Shown piece after piece: positions 37,973 to 47,279 of a DNA stretch of 64,000 bases. The stretch's first letter is position 1, and the number at the start of each line of letters is the position of its first letter. The stretch spans positions 109,924 through 173,923 of the forward strand of contig CAYMFD010000001.1 of NCBI GenBank assembly GCA_964389475.1, read 5' to 3'. The position numbers were made by a program, and so were the translations under genes. Under the pieces are notes generated by a model. The model saw only the letters and a program-made list of their open reading frames with translations. It had not been told where the DNA came from and did no database searches. Origin of the DNA: CAYMFD01 sp964389475. GTDB taxonomy: Bacteria; Bacteroidota; Bacteroidia; Chitinophagales; Saprospiraceae.

Positions 37973-39370
37973 ATGAGTTTACTTAACGGTGTCAAGGACA
38001 TGATGACCAATGCAGTTATAGACAAAGCTGCAAGCGCATTCGGTATCGAGTCTGGCATGGCGAGATCTGCAATGAAGATGATTCTTCCTGCAGTAGTGGG
38101 AGGTGTGATTAACAAAGGATCTTCGCAAAGTGGTGCAAGTGCATTACTAGACCTATTCAAAAAAGATGGCCTCGGTGATGGCAACATAGGTGACTTGATG
38201 GGTGTCTTAGGTGACTCGAGTAAGCGTGATGGTTTTTTAGAGCAGGGAGGTAATCTGCTCGGTACGATATTCGGTGGCAATAAGTCAGGTCTGATTGATA
38301 TGGTACTTAAAGCAACAGGATTAAGCAAGGGTAAAGGTGCTTCTCTATTAAGTTTCGTAGCGCCGATCGTAATTAATAAGCTCGCAGGTATCGTGATGGG
38401 CAAGGGCATGAATGCAAGTGGTCTAGCGTCTTATCTTTCTGATCAGAAAGATGAGGTCATGGGTATGGTCCCTGGACTGTCAGCAATGCTCGGTGGTACT
38501 TCTTCTACTGTCAAAGAGAGTGTGGCAGCAGCCGGTGGTGCCGCTTATGCCAAGGATAATGGTGGTAGTAGTGGCGGCGGCTTCATCAAGTGGTTATTGC
38601 CATTGTTGATAGCAGCTGCAGCGATCTACTACTTTGCGGGCAAGGGCTGTGGCGAAAAAGCAGTCACGCTAGAAGACGATACAACAACGGAGCAAGTAGT
38701 CACCAAAGAGCAGAAGAGCATGGATAAGCCAGCTGCAACGACGACTACAACTACAACTACAACAACTACTGAGGTAGAAGGTGAAGATATGAAGACAGAT
38801 GTCAGTGCTGCCGCTGGGTATACACTAGCGGATAACGGCGATATACTTAATGCTTCAGGATCTATAGCCCACACAGCGCTATCATATGATGTAGATGCAG
38901 ATGGTAACCTCATCGGTACTAGTGGATCGATGATCGCTAAGGTCACGGATCTTTCGGAGGCATTCCGTACCAAACTAGCTAGTATGCTGCCTAACCTCAG
39001 ACTCAATAGAATGAAGACAATGTTTTCTAATATGATCGTCAAGAAGGAAGGAGCGGAGAAGACTTATGCTCTATCTAATATCGAGTTTAAGCCAGAGAAT
39101 CACATGATTTCTAATTTCTCAAAAGCAGAAGTACAAGGTCTAGCTGCTGCACTTAAGGAGAATAAGACTGGCCAGATAGAGGTGCAGGTCTACACTGCTG
39201 ATGGTAAGAATGCTAAGGACAACAACAAGCGTAGTGACAAGAGAGCACAGGTGATCAGAGACATGCTCGTAACCTTAGGAGTAGGTAAAGATCAGATCAA
39301 AGCCGTAGGTATGGGTGACACCGATGCCGAGAAGGCGAAGATGGGTAAAGTGGACATCGTAGTCAACTAA
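37973..39370 (+). CDS. DUF937 and OmpA-family domain protein
   Basis: 465 residues. The N-terminal ~180 residues are Gly/Met-rich DUF937 (MILPAVVGGVINKG, LLGTIFGGNKSG, LLSFVAPIVINKLAG). A single membrane segment follows (WLLPLLIAAAAIYYFAG, ~205-221), then a poly-threonine linker of about a dozen Thr encoded by an ACA/ACT/ACG tract around 38735-38775. The C-terminal ~110 residues form an OmpA-like domain (QVYTADGKNAKDNN, SDKRAQVIRDMLVTLGV, MGDTDAE), expected to contact peptidoglycan. The Thr tract is a likely site of length variation. The gene is followed by a good terminator. Confidence 0.85.
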   Translation: MSLLNGVKDMMTNAVIDKAASAFGIESGMARSAMKMILPAVVGGVINKGSSQSGASALLDLFKKDGLGDGNIGDLMGVLGDSSKRDGFLEQGGNLLGTIFGGNKSGLIDMVLKATGLSKGKGASLLSFVAPIVINKLAGIVMGKGMNASGLASYLSDQKDEVMGMVPGLSAMLGGTSSTVKESVAAAGGAAYAKDNGGSSGGGFIKWLLPLLIAAAAIYYFAGKGCGEKAVTLEDDTTTEQVVTKEQKSMDKPAATTTTTTTTTTTEVEGEDMKTDVSAAAGYTLADNGDILNASGSIAHTALSYDVDADGNLIGTSGSMIAKVTDLSEAFRTKLASMLPNLRLNRMKTMFSNMIVKKEGAEKTYALSNIEFKPENHMISNFSKAEVQGLAAALKENKTGQIEVQVYTADGKNAKDNNKRSDKRAQVIRDMLVTLGVGKDQIKAVGMGDTDAEKAKMGKVDIVVN

Positions 39371-39393
39371 ACCTCCTCTAGTAAGAGATAGAG

Positions 39394-39426
39394 AGCCCAA
39401 CTGGTACTGCCGGTTGGGCTTTTTTG
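39394..39426 (+). terminator. Rho-independent terminator
   Basis: The stem AGCCCAACTGG/CCGGTTGGGCT (one wobble) with loop TACTG is followed by six T residues. It lies 24 bp after the DUF937-OmpA stop codon. Confidence 0.92.
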
Positions 39427-39475
39427 ATGTCTTGCGTTTAGCTTTCAAAGGGTATAAAAGACGTACTTTAGCTAT

Positions 39476-42052
39476 GTGCAGACGCGATGGTTAAGGCGGC
39501 TTTTGATATTGATGACAATCACTATGGCTTTTCAAGTAGCCGTAGCCCAGCGTTTTGCGTGTGATGGTCGTATTATGATCTCGGCCTACGACGGTCAGTC
39601 TACACGGGTGTACTATCCTATATTCATCCCTTTCGGCATGCCGTTTCTGGTTTCCTTGACGAGGTATGCAGATCGGGCCATCGATGCCGTAGGTTTCAAC
39701 CCAGAGGACTTCTACCTCTATGGGGTAGATCAGAGGACTAAAGAGGTGTTGCGCATGCGTCGCGACGGGGGTGTTGATGTACTAGGCGTACTGCCGGGAG
39801 ACACTGCTAGTGGTGTTTTGGCAGGAGATTGCACACCTGCCGGCCAGTACATGTGCTATGATCCAGACAGTCATCAACTCTTGCTCTATGATGTGGCGGA
39901 TCAGTTGAGCCTTGCTAGCCGTATTGATCTATATTGGGATCCTGAGTCAGGTGTTTCTGGGCCATTTAACAGTGGCATCTTTGATATCGCCATCGACCCA
40001 GAAAATCCTACGATAGCATACACATACCAAGGCGTAGGTCCGTCCGGCCTCCTAGGTCCCCAAGAGATGAGTGGTCGCATACTTACTATCAATGTAGATC
40101 CACTGAGTGATAACTATGGTATGGTCTCTCCGGCTGCACAGCTCTCACCTAATCGGCTTAGTCACCTAGGGGGTATACTTGCCACTGCGGGTTCGCGGTT
40201 GTATGGCTTTGGTACACTAGACGAGGGTGTCAATTCGCCCCAGCGGGTGCTGTATTCACTAGACCCTATCGGTGGTCAGGTAGTCCCGATCCTGTCTGCT
40301 AGCTTTGCCGCAGAGCTGTCAGATGGATGTACTTGCCCGTATTCCTTCTCCTTTACTCTACTTGCACCATCCGTAGGTATTTACTGTAACAATGACGTGC
40401 AGACTTTTCGGCTATCGATCAGTAACAATTCATTTACGCCGATAGGTGGTGTACGATTGCGTGATACGTTCGCTGAGGGTATGATCATTGACGCTATATC
40501 TGACACTTACACAGGCCTACAGGTGGATGGCAGTGGGGTGGGGACTAGAGTGCTTGCAATTGACGACTTGATGATCCCTGCTAAGTCGACTGTAGAAGTA
40601 GACGTTGAGATACGCAGCATAGATGCACGTGTGGGTGAGCAGCGCAATCAAGCCATACTGGAGGGCTTGCCCGAGCGGTTTGGCGGTCCATTCTTGTCTG
40701 ATGACCCATACTCGACTGGGGTACAGGGGGATTCTAGTTACTATGTTGTAGCGGCTCGGCGTCTGGAAGATGTGGCTGTCGAGGTACGTCTACCTAGCGA
40801 CTGCATAGCAGCTGATGATGGCGCTATGACCGTACAGTCACAGCAGCTAGTACCAGGTCAGGTCCTGGAGGTGGGTCTACGTAATCAAGACGGATGGACG
40901 GTGAGCTGGCATACGGTGACCATCGATGATAGCAGCTCATTTACGATAGAGGCATTGCTACCCGGCGCTTACCAATTGTTTAGCATCAGGTCGCTGGAGG
41001 ATAGGTGTAGCCTAGCCCTGAAAGATACCATCATTACGATCGATCCACCCCACGAGCAGTTGAGCCTAGAGGTGAGTAGTAATGCAGCAATATGCGCAGG
41101 CGATACGCTACGATTGTCTAGTAGGCTGTCACCTGGTGGAGATATCCTCTGGAGCGGTCCTACCTTGTGGAGCTCGGCATCTCCCGACCCCGTGATCACC
41201 TCTACTGATGAGGATTGGTCGGGTACCTACAAGGCAGTGGCTACCTACGGCTACTGTGAGCAAGAGGTGCTACTACCAGTTGATGTCCTGCCCAGAGTTG
41301 CGGCTACAGCTCTAGGCTCCACGACCTACTGTCTGCGGGATACCTTACGACTAGCAGTAGACACGGGCCAGGATAGTCTATTGTATCGATGGTCGGGGCC
41401 TGACTTTTCTGGTGTGGATAGTCTAGCCGAGATTACGCTTGTTAATGCTACGCAGGCTGGTTCGTATAGCGTGGTAGCTGACAATGGTGGTTGTAGCGAT
41501 ACGGCGACTGTAGTTGTTGATATATGGCCGACACCCACAGTAGACTTACCGCAAGAGATTATAACTGACTTCTGTGAGCCAGTTACGCTGATACCCAGCG
41601 TGGTCGGTGGAGGTAGAGTCGATTATACTTGGTCTCCCACACAGGGGCTTTCATGTTTGGATTGTGCTACAACTACAGTCCTGCCGCCTGTACAACCACA
41701 CTATCAGGTACGTGTGAGTAATCAATGGTGTGCTGATAGTGCTAAGGTGCAGGTGGTACTTGATAAGTCTACCTTACTGACAGCCCCCAACGTATTTAGA
41801 CCTAGCTCTACCGTTGGCAATGATCGATTTGCTCCAGTGCCTCGGTGTGTGGTAGATGACATTATAAGCTTACGAGTTTTTGACAGGTGGGGTGGGGTTG
41901 TTTACGATAGTTATGGTCGAGCGGACATAGGCTGGCATGGACTAGTCGACGGTCGAGTGGCGACATCGGGAGTTTATCTTTGGTCTAGTCAGATACGCCT
42001 GGTGGATGGCAGTATATATCATCTGTCCGGCGACCTGCTCCTTACCGATTGA
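39476..42052 (+). CDS. secreted surface protein with T9SS type B (CHU_C) C-terminus
   Basis: 858 residues. The best in-frame start is GTG 39476; the ATG two bases earlier is in another frame. Signal peptide to ~25 (ITMAFQVAVAQ). Residues ~30-300 look like a propeller-type domain built from diary-like repeats (FYLYGVDQRTKEVLRM, SHQLLLYDVADQ). Then comes a DUF11-like beta domain (~305-410, GVRLRDTFAEGMIID) and several Ig-like modules with paired cysteines (AAICAGDTLRLSS, TTYCLRDTLRLAV). The last ~90 residues are the gliding-motility-associated sorting domain (APNVFRPSS, LRVFDRWGGVVYDS, SGVYLWSS). No enzyme motif is visible; it is probably an adhesin. Confidence 0.83.
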   Translation: MQTRWLRRLLILMTITMAFQVAVAQRFACDGRIMISAYDGQSTRVYYPIFIPFGMPFLVSLTRYADRAIDAVGFNPEDFYLYGVDQRTKEVLRMRRDGGVDVLGVLPGDTASGVLAGDCTPAGQYMCYDPDSHQLLLYDVADQLSLASRIDLYWDPESGVSGPFNSGIFDIAIDPENPTIAYTYQGVGPSGLLGPQEMSGRILTINVDPLSDNYGMVSPAAQLSPNRLSHLGGILATAGSRLYGFGTLDEGVNSPQRVLYSLDPIGGQVVPILSASFAAELSDGCTCPYSFSFTLLAPSVGIYCNNDVQTFRLSISNNSFTPIGGVRLRDTFAEGMIIDAISDTYTGLQVDGSGVGTRVLAIDDLMIPAKSTVEVDVEIRSIDARVGEQRNQAILEGLPERFGGPFLSDDPYSTGVQGDSSYYVVAARRLEDVAVEVRLPSDCIAADDGAMTVQSQQLVPGQVLEVGLRNQDGWTVSWHTVTIDDSSSFTIEALLPGAYQLFSIRSLEDRCSLALKDTIITIDPPHEQLSLEVSSNAAICAGDTLRLSSRLSPGGDILWSGPTLWSSASPDPVITSTDEDWSGTYKAVATYGYCEQEVLLPVDVLPRVAATALGSTTYCLRDTLRLAVDTGQDSLLYRWSGPDFSGVDSLAEITLVNATQAGSYSVVADNGGCSDTATVVVDIWPTPTVDLPQEIITDFCEPVTLIPSVVGGGRVDYTWSPTQGLSCLDCATTTVLPPVQPHYQVRVSNQWCADSAKVQVVLDKSTLLTAPNVFRPSSTVGNDRFAPVPRCVVDDIISLRVFDRWGGVVYDSYGRADIGWHGLVDGRVATSGVYLWSSQIRLVDGSIYHLSGDLLLTD

Positions 42053-42054
42053 GG

Positions 42055-42534
42055 CTACAATAGCCCAAATAATTCTCGAAGGTAGTACGATCGATTATCG
42101 AAATTGTAAGCGTCGTGGCAATCTCCCAAACCACTCCTCATGATACTGGTGCATAGACCATTAGCAAAGGAGGTCTCTGTATGTCCACGACCTAGAATGC
42201 AGTGGCCTAGCTCATGGTAAACCACCATCTCTCGGAGTAGTGGCGATGCAGTGGTCCAGAAGGATCTGTCTATGGTGATATGTCTGATTTCAAAACCATT
42301 GGTAGAGCAAGTCCCAGCAACATTACCCTGATTTATTGCTCTGATCTCAGCGGTTATACCTGAGGCAGCGATGTCGATAGGCACACCTAGGTCAGCTGCT
42401 GCGTCCTCAAACGAAGAAAAATAGGGCTGTAGATCATCTGGTACTAGCCGCGAGTCACCATCGCTAGATATGGGGTCAGACTGGCAGGCGTTAAGACTGA
42501 TTGCGAGGAGTAAATAGAGCGATACACGATACAT
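42055..42534 (-). CDS. small zinc-metallopeptidase-like lipoprotein
   Basis: I start at ATG 42534, giving a clean lipoprotein signal (MYRVSLYLLLAISLNAC) and 159 residues, rather than the frame opening at 42573. The core has a metzincin-like HELGHCILGRGH zinc motif (~105-116) followed by SIMRSGLG, which may serve as the Met-turn. The protein is therefore a candidate membrane-anchored protease or a matrixin-like relative. It converges on the preceding gene with only 2 bp between the stops. A few positions differ from classical matrixins, and no substrate can be inferred. Confidence 0.75.
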   Translation of the reverse strand: MYRVSLYLLLAISLNACQSDPISSDGDSRLVPDDLQPYFSSFEDAAADLGVPIDIAASGITAEIRAINQGNVAGTCSTNGFEIRHITIDRSFWTTASPLLREMVVYHELGHCILGRGHTETSFANGLCTSIMRSGLGDCHDAYNFDNRSYYLRELFGLL

Positions 42535-42751
42535 ATGCAAGGTATTGATAGGTGAGAGGAATAAAGGGTGCAAGTGTATCTATGTGGTATAGGCGTCTGC
42601 GTTGATTGATTCTAGTAACGAATCCTGAGGATCGTCTAGTCTCTCAATGTCGGAACGAATGGCGTTCTTAAGACTTATTTGACTTTTAATACCATTTCTA
42701 CTATAAGGTTTCGCATTAGTTTTTGAGTTTATTCAAAATCAGATGAGTCAA

Positions 42752-42793
42752 AAAACGCAGTGGTAGCCGTAGCTACCACGAGGCTTTTTGGCG
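42752..42793. terminator. bidirectional terminator-like hairpin
   Basis: Stem GTGGTAGC (42760-42767) with GCTACCAC (42772-42779) and loop CGTA. It is flanked by A6 on the left and GGCTTTTT on the right, so it could stop transcription on either strand. No gene ends here, which raises the question of what transcript it serves. Confidence 0.65.
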
Positions 42794-43224
42794 AAATATG
42801 ATGAAGAATAAGGCAAAAAATAAGTGAAATTCTGTAGCAGAAATGGTATAAGAGTGACAACAATCAAGTAGGTCTGTAAAGGAAAATGAGTGCAATTGTT
42901 GCTGCCTAAGCCCATCATATTCTAGCGTAGTAAAATGGTGGGACATATTGAAAGACGTGAGTAGTCGGTATTAATGAGCCTATGAGGTGGTATTGTGTAC
43001 ACTACTTTTCAATTGGCTCACTTTGTCACGCCTCACTAGGGTGATAGTTGATAAACTTGCTATTATTGTGGAGGCTGTGATTCTCGGCAGACAGATGGGT
43101 GCCTAGTGGTCTCCATAGCTGCAGTAAGGGTGTCCGATTGACTACCAAATTATAGACATACCAGGGTCTAAATGAGTGAAGAACTTTATGATATAGGTTT
43201 TTTAATTGATCCTGATTAACCTTT

Positions 43225-43257
43225 AGAAGCATCTGGAAGTAAGTTTCAGGTGCTTCT
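43225..43257. other. 11-bp stem hairpin
   Basis: AGAAGCATCTG (43225-43235) pairs with CAGGTGCTTCT (43247-43257) with one G-T wobble. No T run follows immediately. It may be part of a structured RNA or a weak terminator. Confidence 0.4.
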
Positions 43258-43440
43258 CTATTTGGAGTCGTAGTCTTTTTAATTCATGATCTCATGTGCC
43301 TATAGGTGAGTATTTTCTCTACTTAACATTTGAAGCAGCGACCGTTTGATTGGTGCACAGGATAGCCAATGATCTTCTTGTACGAGTGGTACTCATGACT
43401 TAATGAGTTTACAATGTCCTGTTAGACAGTCGCTCATACA

Positions 43441-43478
43441 AAAAAAAAGAAGGCATTGACGAGAATTGTCAATGCCTT
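43441..43478 (-). terminator. Rho-independent terminator of the Gly-rich protein gene
   Basis: Stem AAGGCATTGAC (43450-43460) with GTCAATGCCTT (43468-43478) and loop GAGAATT. On the minus strand it is followed by CTTTTTTTTT. It lies just after the stop of the 95-residue gene. Confidence 0.93.
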
Positions 43479-43505
43479 CCTAGTCTTAGACTTTGTTAGT
43501 TGATA

Positions 43506-43793
43506 CTATTTGTTTAGCATCTTCTTGACGAGGCCGATGATAGCCATTACTACGCCACCTCCTACACCGCCACCTGCGACGGATCCGAGAATACTCGTAA
43601 TATCCATACTGCCGCTAGCTGCTGCTGCACCGATTGCTGGCGAGAGCATTCCAAGAAGTTGACCGCCTAGACCTCCGCCAAGGATGCCGGCTATACTGTT
43701 GCCTATAGTACCCATTGATGAGTCGGGCATGGCTTTGCCTGCGAGATTACCGCCTAAGGCGCCACTTAGTAGTTGAATGATTAGTGCTACCAT
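43506..43793 (-). CDS. small glycine-zipper-like membrane protein
   Basis: 95 residues, very rich in Gly/Ala/Ile/Leu. Two or three hydrophobic stretches (VALIIQLLSGALGGNLAG, SIAGILGGGLGGQLLGML, VAGGGVGGGVVMAIIGLVKK) carry GxxxG spacing typical of glycine zippers. It ends in KKMLNK. No known family is assigned. A strong terminator directly downstream shows that this is a real, separately transcribed gene. The wide gaps on both sides (over 300 bp) mean it is not in an operon. Confidence 0.75.
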   Translation of the reverse strand: MVALIIQLLSGALGGNLAGKAMPDSSMGTIGNSIAGILGGGLGGQLLGMLSPAIGAAAASGSMDITSILGSVAGGGVGGGVVMAIIGLVKKMLNK

Positions 43794-44112
43794 AATAATG
43801 TAAGTTGATTTGGTTTATTGTGCAATATAATAATTAATATTATATGTGTTTTGCAAATGTGTAAAATACTAGATTTTATATTGGTTTTGGACTGAAGGGG
43901 CAACATGTTATTTTGAGTCGTGCTGGTTGGTCCCTTTTGGTCTCACTTGTTTTTATTCCAGTATTAGCGTCGCATATGTTAGGTGCGACAATGATCCGAT
44001 TTGTGTAGGATGCCAAGGTGACATTAGGAGACTCCATGGCTGGCCTACGTCAACATAACTGTGTAGCATCGTGTTGGGCTATTCCTATCTTGACCAATAA
44101 ATACACTAAACC
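43794..44112. other. 319-bp intergenic region
   Basis: Divergent promoter space between the Gly-rich protein gene and the SOUL gene. The part next to the minus-strand gene is very AT-rich (TAATAATTAATATTATATG near 43827). No gene or RNA was recognised. Confidence 0.35.
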
Positions 44113-44700
44113 GTGAAAATATTATTGATCTTGCTCGGACTAGTCGTACTGGTCTTTGTCGCTGTACAAGTCTTTAGTCGTAACAGCCAGAAGGATATCG
44201 AGACCTACAAGTACGAAGTGATCAAGACTTACGATGGTTTCGAAGTGAGGCAGTATGAGGCGGCTTTGTTTACATCCGTAGAGTTAAGCAGCAGTGGATA
44301 TCGAGAGGGTAGTGGTAAGGCGTTTTCTGTACTAGGCGGTTACATCTTCGGGGCTAATGAGACGGAGGAGACCATCGCCATGACAGCACCCGTCTCTATG
44401 ACGATGGATGATAATATGACGATGATGTTCTTAGTCCCTAGCGAGTATACGATCGATGATCTACCTACACCGAAGGACGGTAATATCGAGTTTAAGCAAG
44501 TGCCAGCACGTAAGATGGCGGCCATCACGTTCGGGGGTTGGGCGGACGATGATAAGATCGAGCACTACCGTCAAGAGTTAGTGAGACTACTGGATGACGC
44601 AGGCATCAGCCTTAGTGGGCAGTATCACTTCTACGGATACAATGCGCCGTACGAGGTCTTTAATCGTAAGAATGAGGTCGTGATCGAGCTGGATAAGTAG
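44113..44700 (+). CDS. SOUL/HBP family heme-binding-like protein
   Basis: 195 residues from a GTG start with one N-terminal membrane anchor (KILLILLGLVVLVFVAVQVF). The rest is a SOUL domain: YEVIKTYDGFEVRQYE, the typical IAMTAPVSM, FLVPSEYTIDDLPTP, and the C-terminal YGYNAPYEVFNRKNEV. SOUL proteins bind heme or related tetrapyrroles; the physiological role in bacteria is unclear. It stands alone, 149 bp before the symporter gene. Confidence 0.9.
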   Translation: MKILLILLGLVVLVFVAVQVFSRNSQKDIETYKYEVIKTYDGFEVRQYEAALFTSVELSSSGYREGSGKAFSVLGGYIFGANETEETIAMTAPVSMTMDDNMTMMFLVPSEYTIDDLPTPKDGNIEFKQVPARKMAAITFGGWADDDKIEHYRQELVRLLDDAGISLSGQYHFYGYNAPYEVFNRKNEVVIELDK

Positions 44701-44849
44701 CTGTCGTCGTAGGGCAAGCCGCCCCTGGGATTAGTACCGCTGTAGCGCCATACTTGTGTCCCGCAATTATAAACTGCACATCGAGGTCCCATAGCTAGAT
44801 ATGAATGTATATATTCGCTTTTCGCCGAATAGAAACAAAGCGTACCCCT

Positions 44850-46457
44850 ATGGATTTTTCGACTATTGACTACATCATCTTTGGATCATACTGTGCCCTT
44901 ATTTTGGGAGTAGGTCTATTTGTCTCTCGTGATAAAAAGGGCCATCAGAAGAACGCCGAAGACTACTTCCTAGCCAGTAAGTCGCTGCCCTGGTGGGCCA
45001 TAGGTGCCTCGCTGATTGCGGCTAATATATCTGCAGAGCAGTTCATCGGGATGTCTGGTTCTGGGTTCGCATCGGGTCTAGCAATAGCGTCTTACGAGTG
45101 GATGGCGGCGATCACCTTAGTCATAGTCGGTAAGTACTTCCTGCCCATTTTTATCAAGAAGGAGATCTACACGATACCCGAGTTCGTAGAAAAGCGCTTT
45201 AGCACCGAACTCAAGACCATCCTAGCGATCTTCTGGATCGCCTTATTCATCTTCGTCAATCTATCATCTGTACTATACCTGGGTTCTCTAGCCCTTGAGG
45301 GTATTATGGGAGTGCCGATGCTCTATGGTGTCATAGGTCTGGCCCTTTTCGCTGCGGCCTACTCTCTGTATGGTGGTCTGAGTGCCGTAGCGTGGACGGA
45401 TGTGATACAGGTATTCTTCCTCATCTTAGGTGGGGTCTTTACGACCTACCTCGCGCTAGACGTACTGTCTGATGGCAAGGGGTGGATCAGTGGCCTCAAC
45501 CAGTTGATAGATGCTGCTCCGGACCGCTTTCATATGATACTAGATAAGAGTAATCCTGAGTACAATAACCTCCCAGGTATATGGGTGCTAGTCGGTGGTA
45601 TGTGGGTCGCCAATCTCTACTACTGGGGCTTTAACCAGTACATCATACAGCGTACCCTAGCCGCCAAGTCGCTAGGCGAGGCGCAGAAGGGTATCATGAT
45701 GGCAGCCTTCCTTAAGCTCTTGATCCCTTTTATAGTAGTGATACCTGGCATAGCAGCATATGTGATGGTCAACGATCCTGAGATCATGGCCAGGATGGGT
45801 GAGCAGGCTATTGCTTCTGCACCTACCAAGTCAGATCAGGCCTACCCGTGGCTACTGCAGCTACTACCTGTAGGTATGAAGGGTATGGCTGTAGCGGCCC
45901 TTACCGCAGCCATCGTTTCGTCGCTTGCGTCTATGCTCAACTCTACGTCGACGATCTTTACTATGGACATATACAAGGCCTACATCAACAAAAATGCGGA
46001 CGATCGAGCTACTGTAAATATGGGTAGGATCTCTGCCGCTGTGGCGCTGCTGATCGCTTGTGTAATGGCACCCGTCTTGGGAGGTATTGACCAGGCGTTT
46101 CAGTTTATCCAAGAGTATACGGGGGTAGTCAGCCCAGGTATCTTGGCGGTGTTTATCCTCGGTCTGTTTTGGCAAAAGGCGACAAACCGTGGTGCTGTAC
46201 TCGGTGCAGTATTGTCGATACCGGTTGCCCTTGCGCTTAAGTTTCTCACCGACCTACCATGGATGCATCAGATGGGCCTTACCGCACTGATTACGATGGC
46301 CATCATCGCTGTCGTCAGTCTCAGCGGTAGTGACGGCTCTAACGATGCCAAGGGTATACCGCTAGAGAAAGACATATTTAAGACGAGCCCCGTATTTAAT
46401 ATCGGAGCCTTTGCCGTGTGTATTATCTGTGCGGTACTCTATGCCATATTCTGGTAA
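44850..46457 (+). CDS. SSS-family sodium:solute symporter
   Basis: The frame opens at 44805, but ATG 44850 (MDFSTIDYIIFGSYC) matches the start of the paralog at 8316 and gives 535 residues. It has about 14 membrane segments, with the family motif EDYFLASKSLPWWAIGASL (~38-56) and ISAEQFIGMSGSGFA. It is related to the xylan-cluster symporter but clearly diverged. The 20-bp distance to the thioesterase-like gene suggests co-transcription. The substrate is unknown; a sugar is likely by family branch. Confidence 0.9.
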   Translation: MDFSTIDYIIFGSYCALILGVGLFVSRDKKGHQKNAEDYFLASKSLPWWAIGASLIAANISAEQFIGMSGSGFASGLAIASYEWMAAITLVIVGKYFLPIFIKKEIYTIPEFVEKRFSTELKTILAIFWIALFIFVNLSSVLYLGSLALEGIMGVPMLYGVIGLALFAAAYSLYGGLSAVAWTDVIQVFFLILGGVFTTYLALDVLSDGKGWISGLNQLIDAAPDRFHMILDKSNPEYNNLPGIWVLVGGMWVANLYYWGFNQYIIQRTLAAKSLGEAQKGIMMAAFLKLLIPFIVVIPGIAAYVMVNDPEIMARMGEQAIASAPTKSDQAYPWLLQLLPVGMKGMAVAALTAAIVSSLASMLNSTSTIFTMDIYKAYINKNADDRATVNMGRISAAVALLIACVMAPVLGGIDQAFQFIQEYTGVVSPGILAVFILGLFWQKATNRGAVLGAVLSIPVALALKFLTDLPWMHQMGLTALITMAIIAVVSLSGSDGSNDAKGIPLEKDIFKTSPVFNIGAFAVCIICAVLYAIFW

Positions 46458-46476
46458 CCGCCGATTACTGTAGCAC

Positions 46477-46959
46477 ATGACCACACCAGCTCAGCAGGCC
46501 CTGATAGCCTCCATGACATCGCCACTTAAGTTCTGGTTCTTTAAGTGGAGGCGCCTACCGTCACTGCGGTTCTGGGGAGTGCGACTACAGCAGCTCGATA
46601 CCCAGTCTTGTGCTATTGCGATCTCTTATAAGCGGAGTACGCAGAATCCGTTTAGGAGTATCTACTTCGCCGCACTAGCAGGGGCAGGCGAGCTCAGCAC
46701 CGGTGCCCTCATACTGGTGCACACCTCGGGTGCTGTACCCGTGAGCATGCTCGTTACCCACTGCGAGATGAACTTCACTAAGAAGGGCCTAGGTACTGTT
46801 GTCTTTACCTGTGCCGATGGCCAGCGTATCGAGCAAGCCATTGCAGGCCTTGCAGCTGAGGGAGATACAGCGCAGATAGTACTGACCTGTAGTGGCATCG
46901 ATGAGGCGGGCGACGAGGTCTGCAATATGGCGATCCAGTGGTCGCTTAAGCGTAGATAG
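46477..46959 (+). CDS. hotdog-fold thioesterase-like protein (DUF4442/PaaI type)
   Basis: 160 residues with features of DUF4442-type hotdog proteins: SPLKFWFFKWRRLP, the ISYKRSTQNPFRSIYFAALAGA helix region (~53-74), GVALILVH-like ALILVHTSG, and a strand-rich C-terminus. The family is thought to act on acyl-CoA or acyl-ACP thioesters, but no activity is assigned. It is notable that the last 147 bp (from 46813) recur at 51572-51718 with 88% identity, so this gene was involved in a rearrangement. Confidence 0.75.
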   Translation: MTTPAQQALIASMTSPLKFWFFKWRRLPSLRFWGVRLQQLDTQSCAIAISYKRSTQNPFRSIYFAALAGAGELSTGALILVHTSGAVPVSMLVTHCEMNFTKKGLGTVVFTCADGQRIEQAIAGLAAEGDTAQIVLTCSGIDEAGDEVCNMAIQWSLKRR

Positions 46960-47279
46960 GTAGGTCTTCTGTACAACAGGGAGTGCCACCGTTTTTATCG
47001 AGTGTTGGTCTCTTTATCTTGTGGCCTAGTAGGTCCCATTTACAAAGCTCTCATCATAGTAATCACTTGCTAGTACGCGATAGCAGCCGTATATCCCTGA
47101 CCGTTAGGACCTGTTACTACATCCACTTACTATCGTGGTCTAATGCACTGATTACGAATGTTTAACAGTGATTGTTAGGAATTGCTGACAAATGCTTAAC
47201 TTGAGATCTTACAGCTCTTGCACTAAAGTATAGACTTAAGAGGATAGCTGGAATTGGGGTGATTTTAGTTCTTCAGATG
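46960..47279. other. 320-bp intergenic region left of the integron-type cassette
   Basis: No gene is recognised. It ends at the G of the GTT triplet (47279) at which the HNH cassette appears to be inserted. Confidence 0.35.

Larger units (their letters stand above)
42535..43505. other. 971-bp region without a convincing gene, containing three hairpins
   Basis: No reading frame has recognisable protein features. The best is a 68-codon minus-strand frame at 43026-43232 that starts inside a hairpin and matches nothing I know. The region holds a terminator-like hairpin at 42752-42793, a hairpin at 43225-43257, and the terminator at 43441-43478. It may contain a non-coding RNA or decayed sequence. 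Confidence 0.4.

Noticed and set aside
43026..43232. 68-codon minus-strand reading frame
   Set aside because: It starts inside a hairpin, has no recognisable features or ribosome-binding context, and could arise by chance in this AT-rich stretch.
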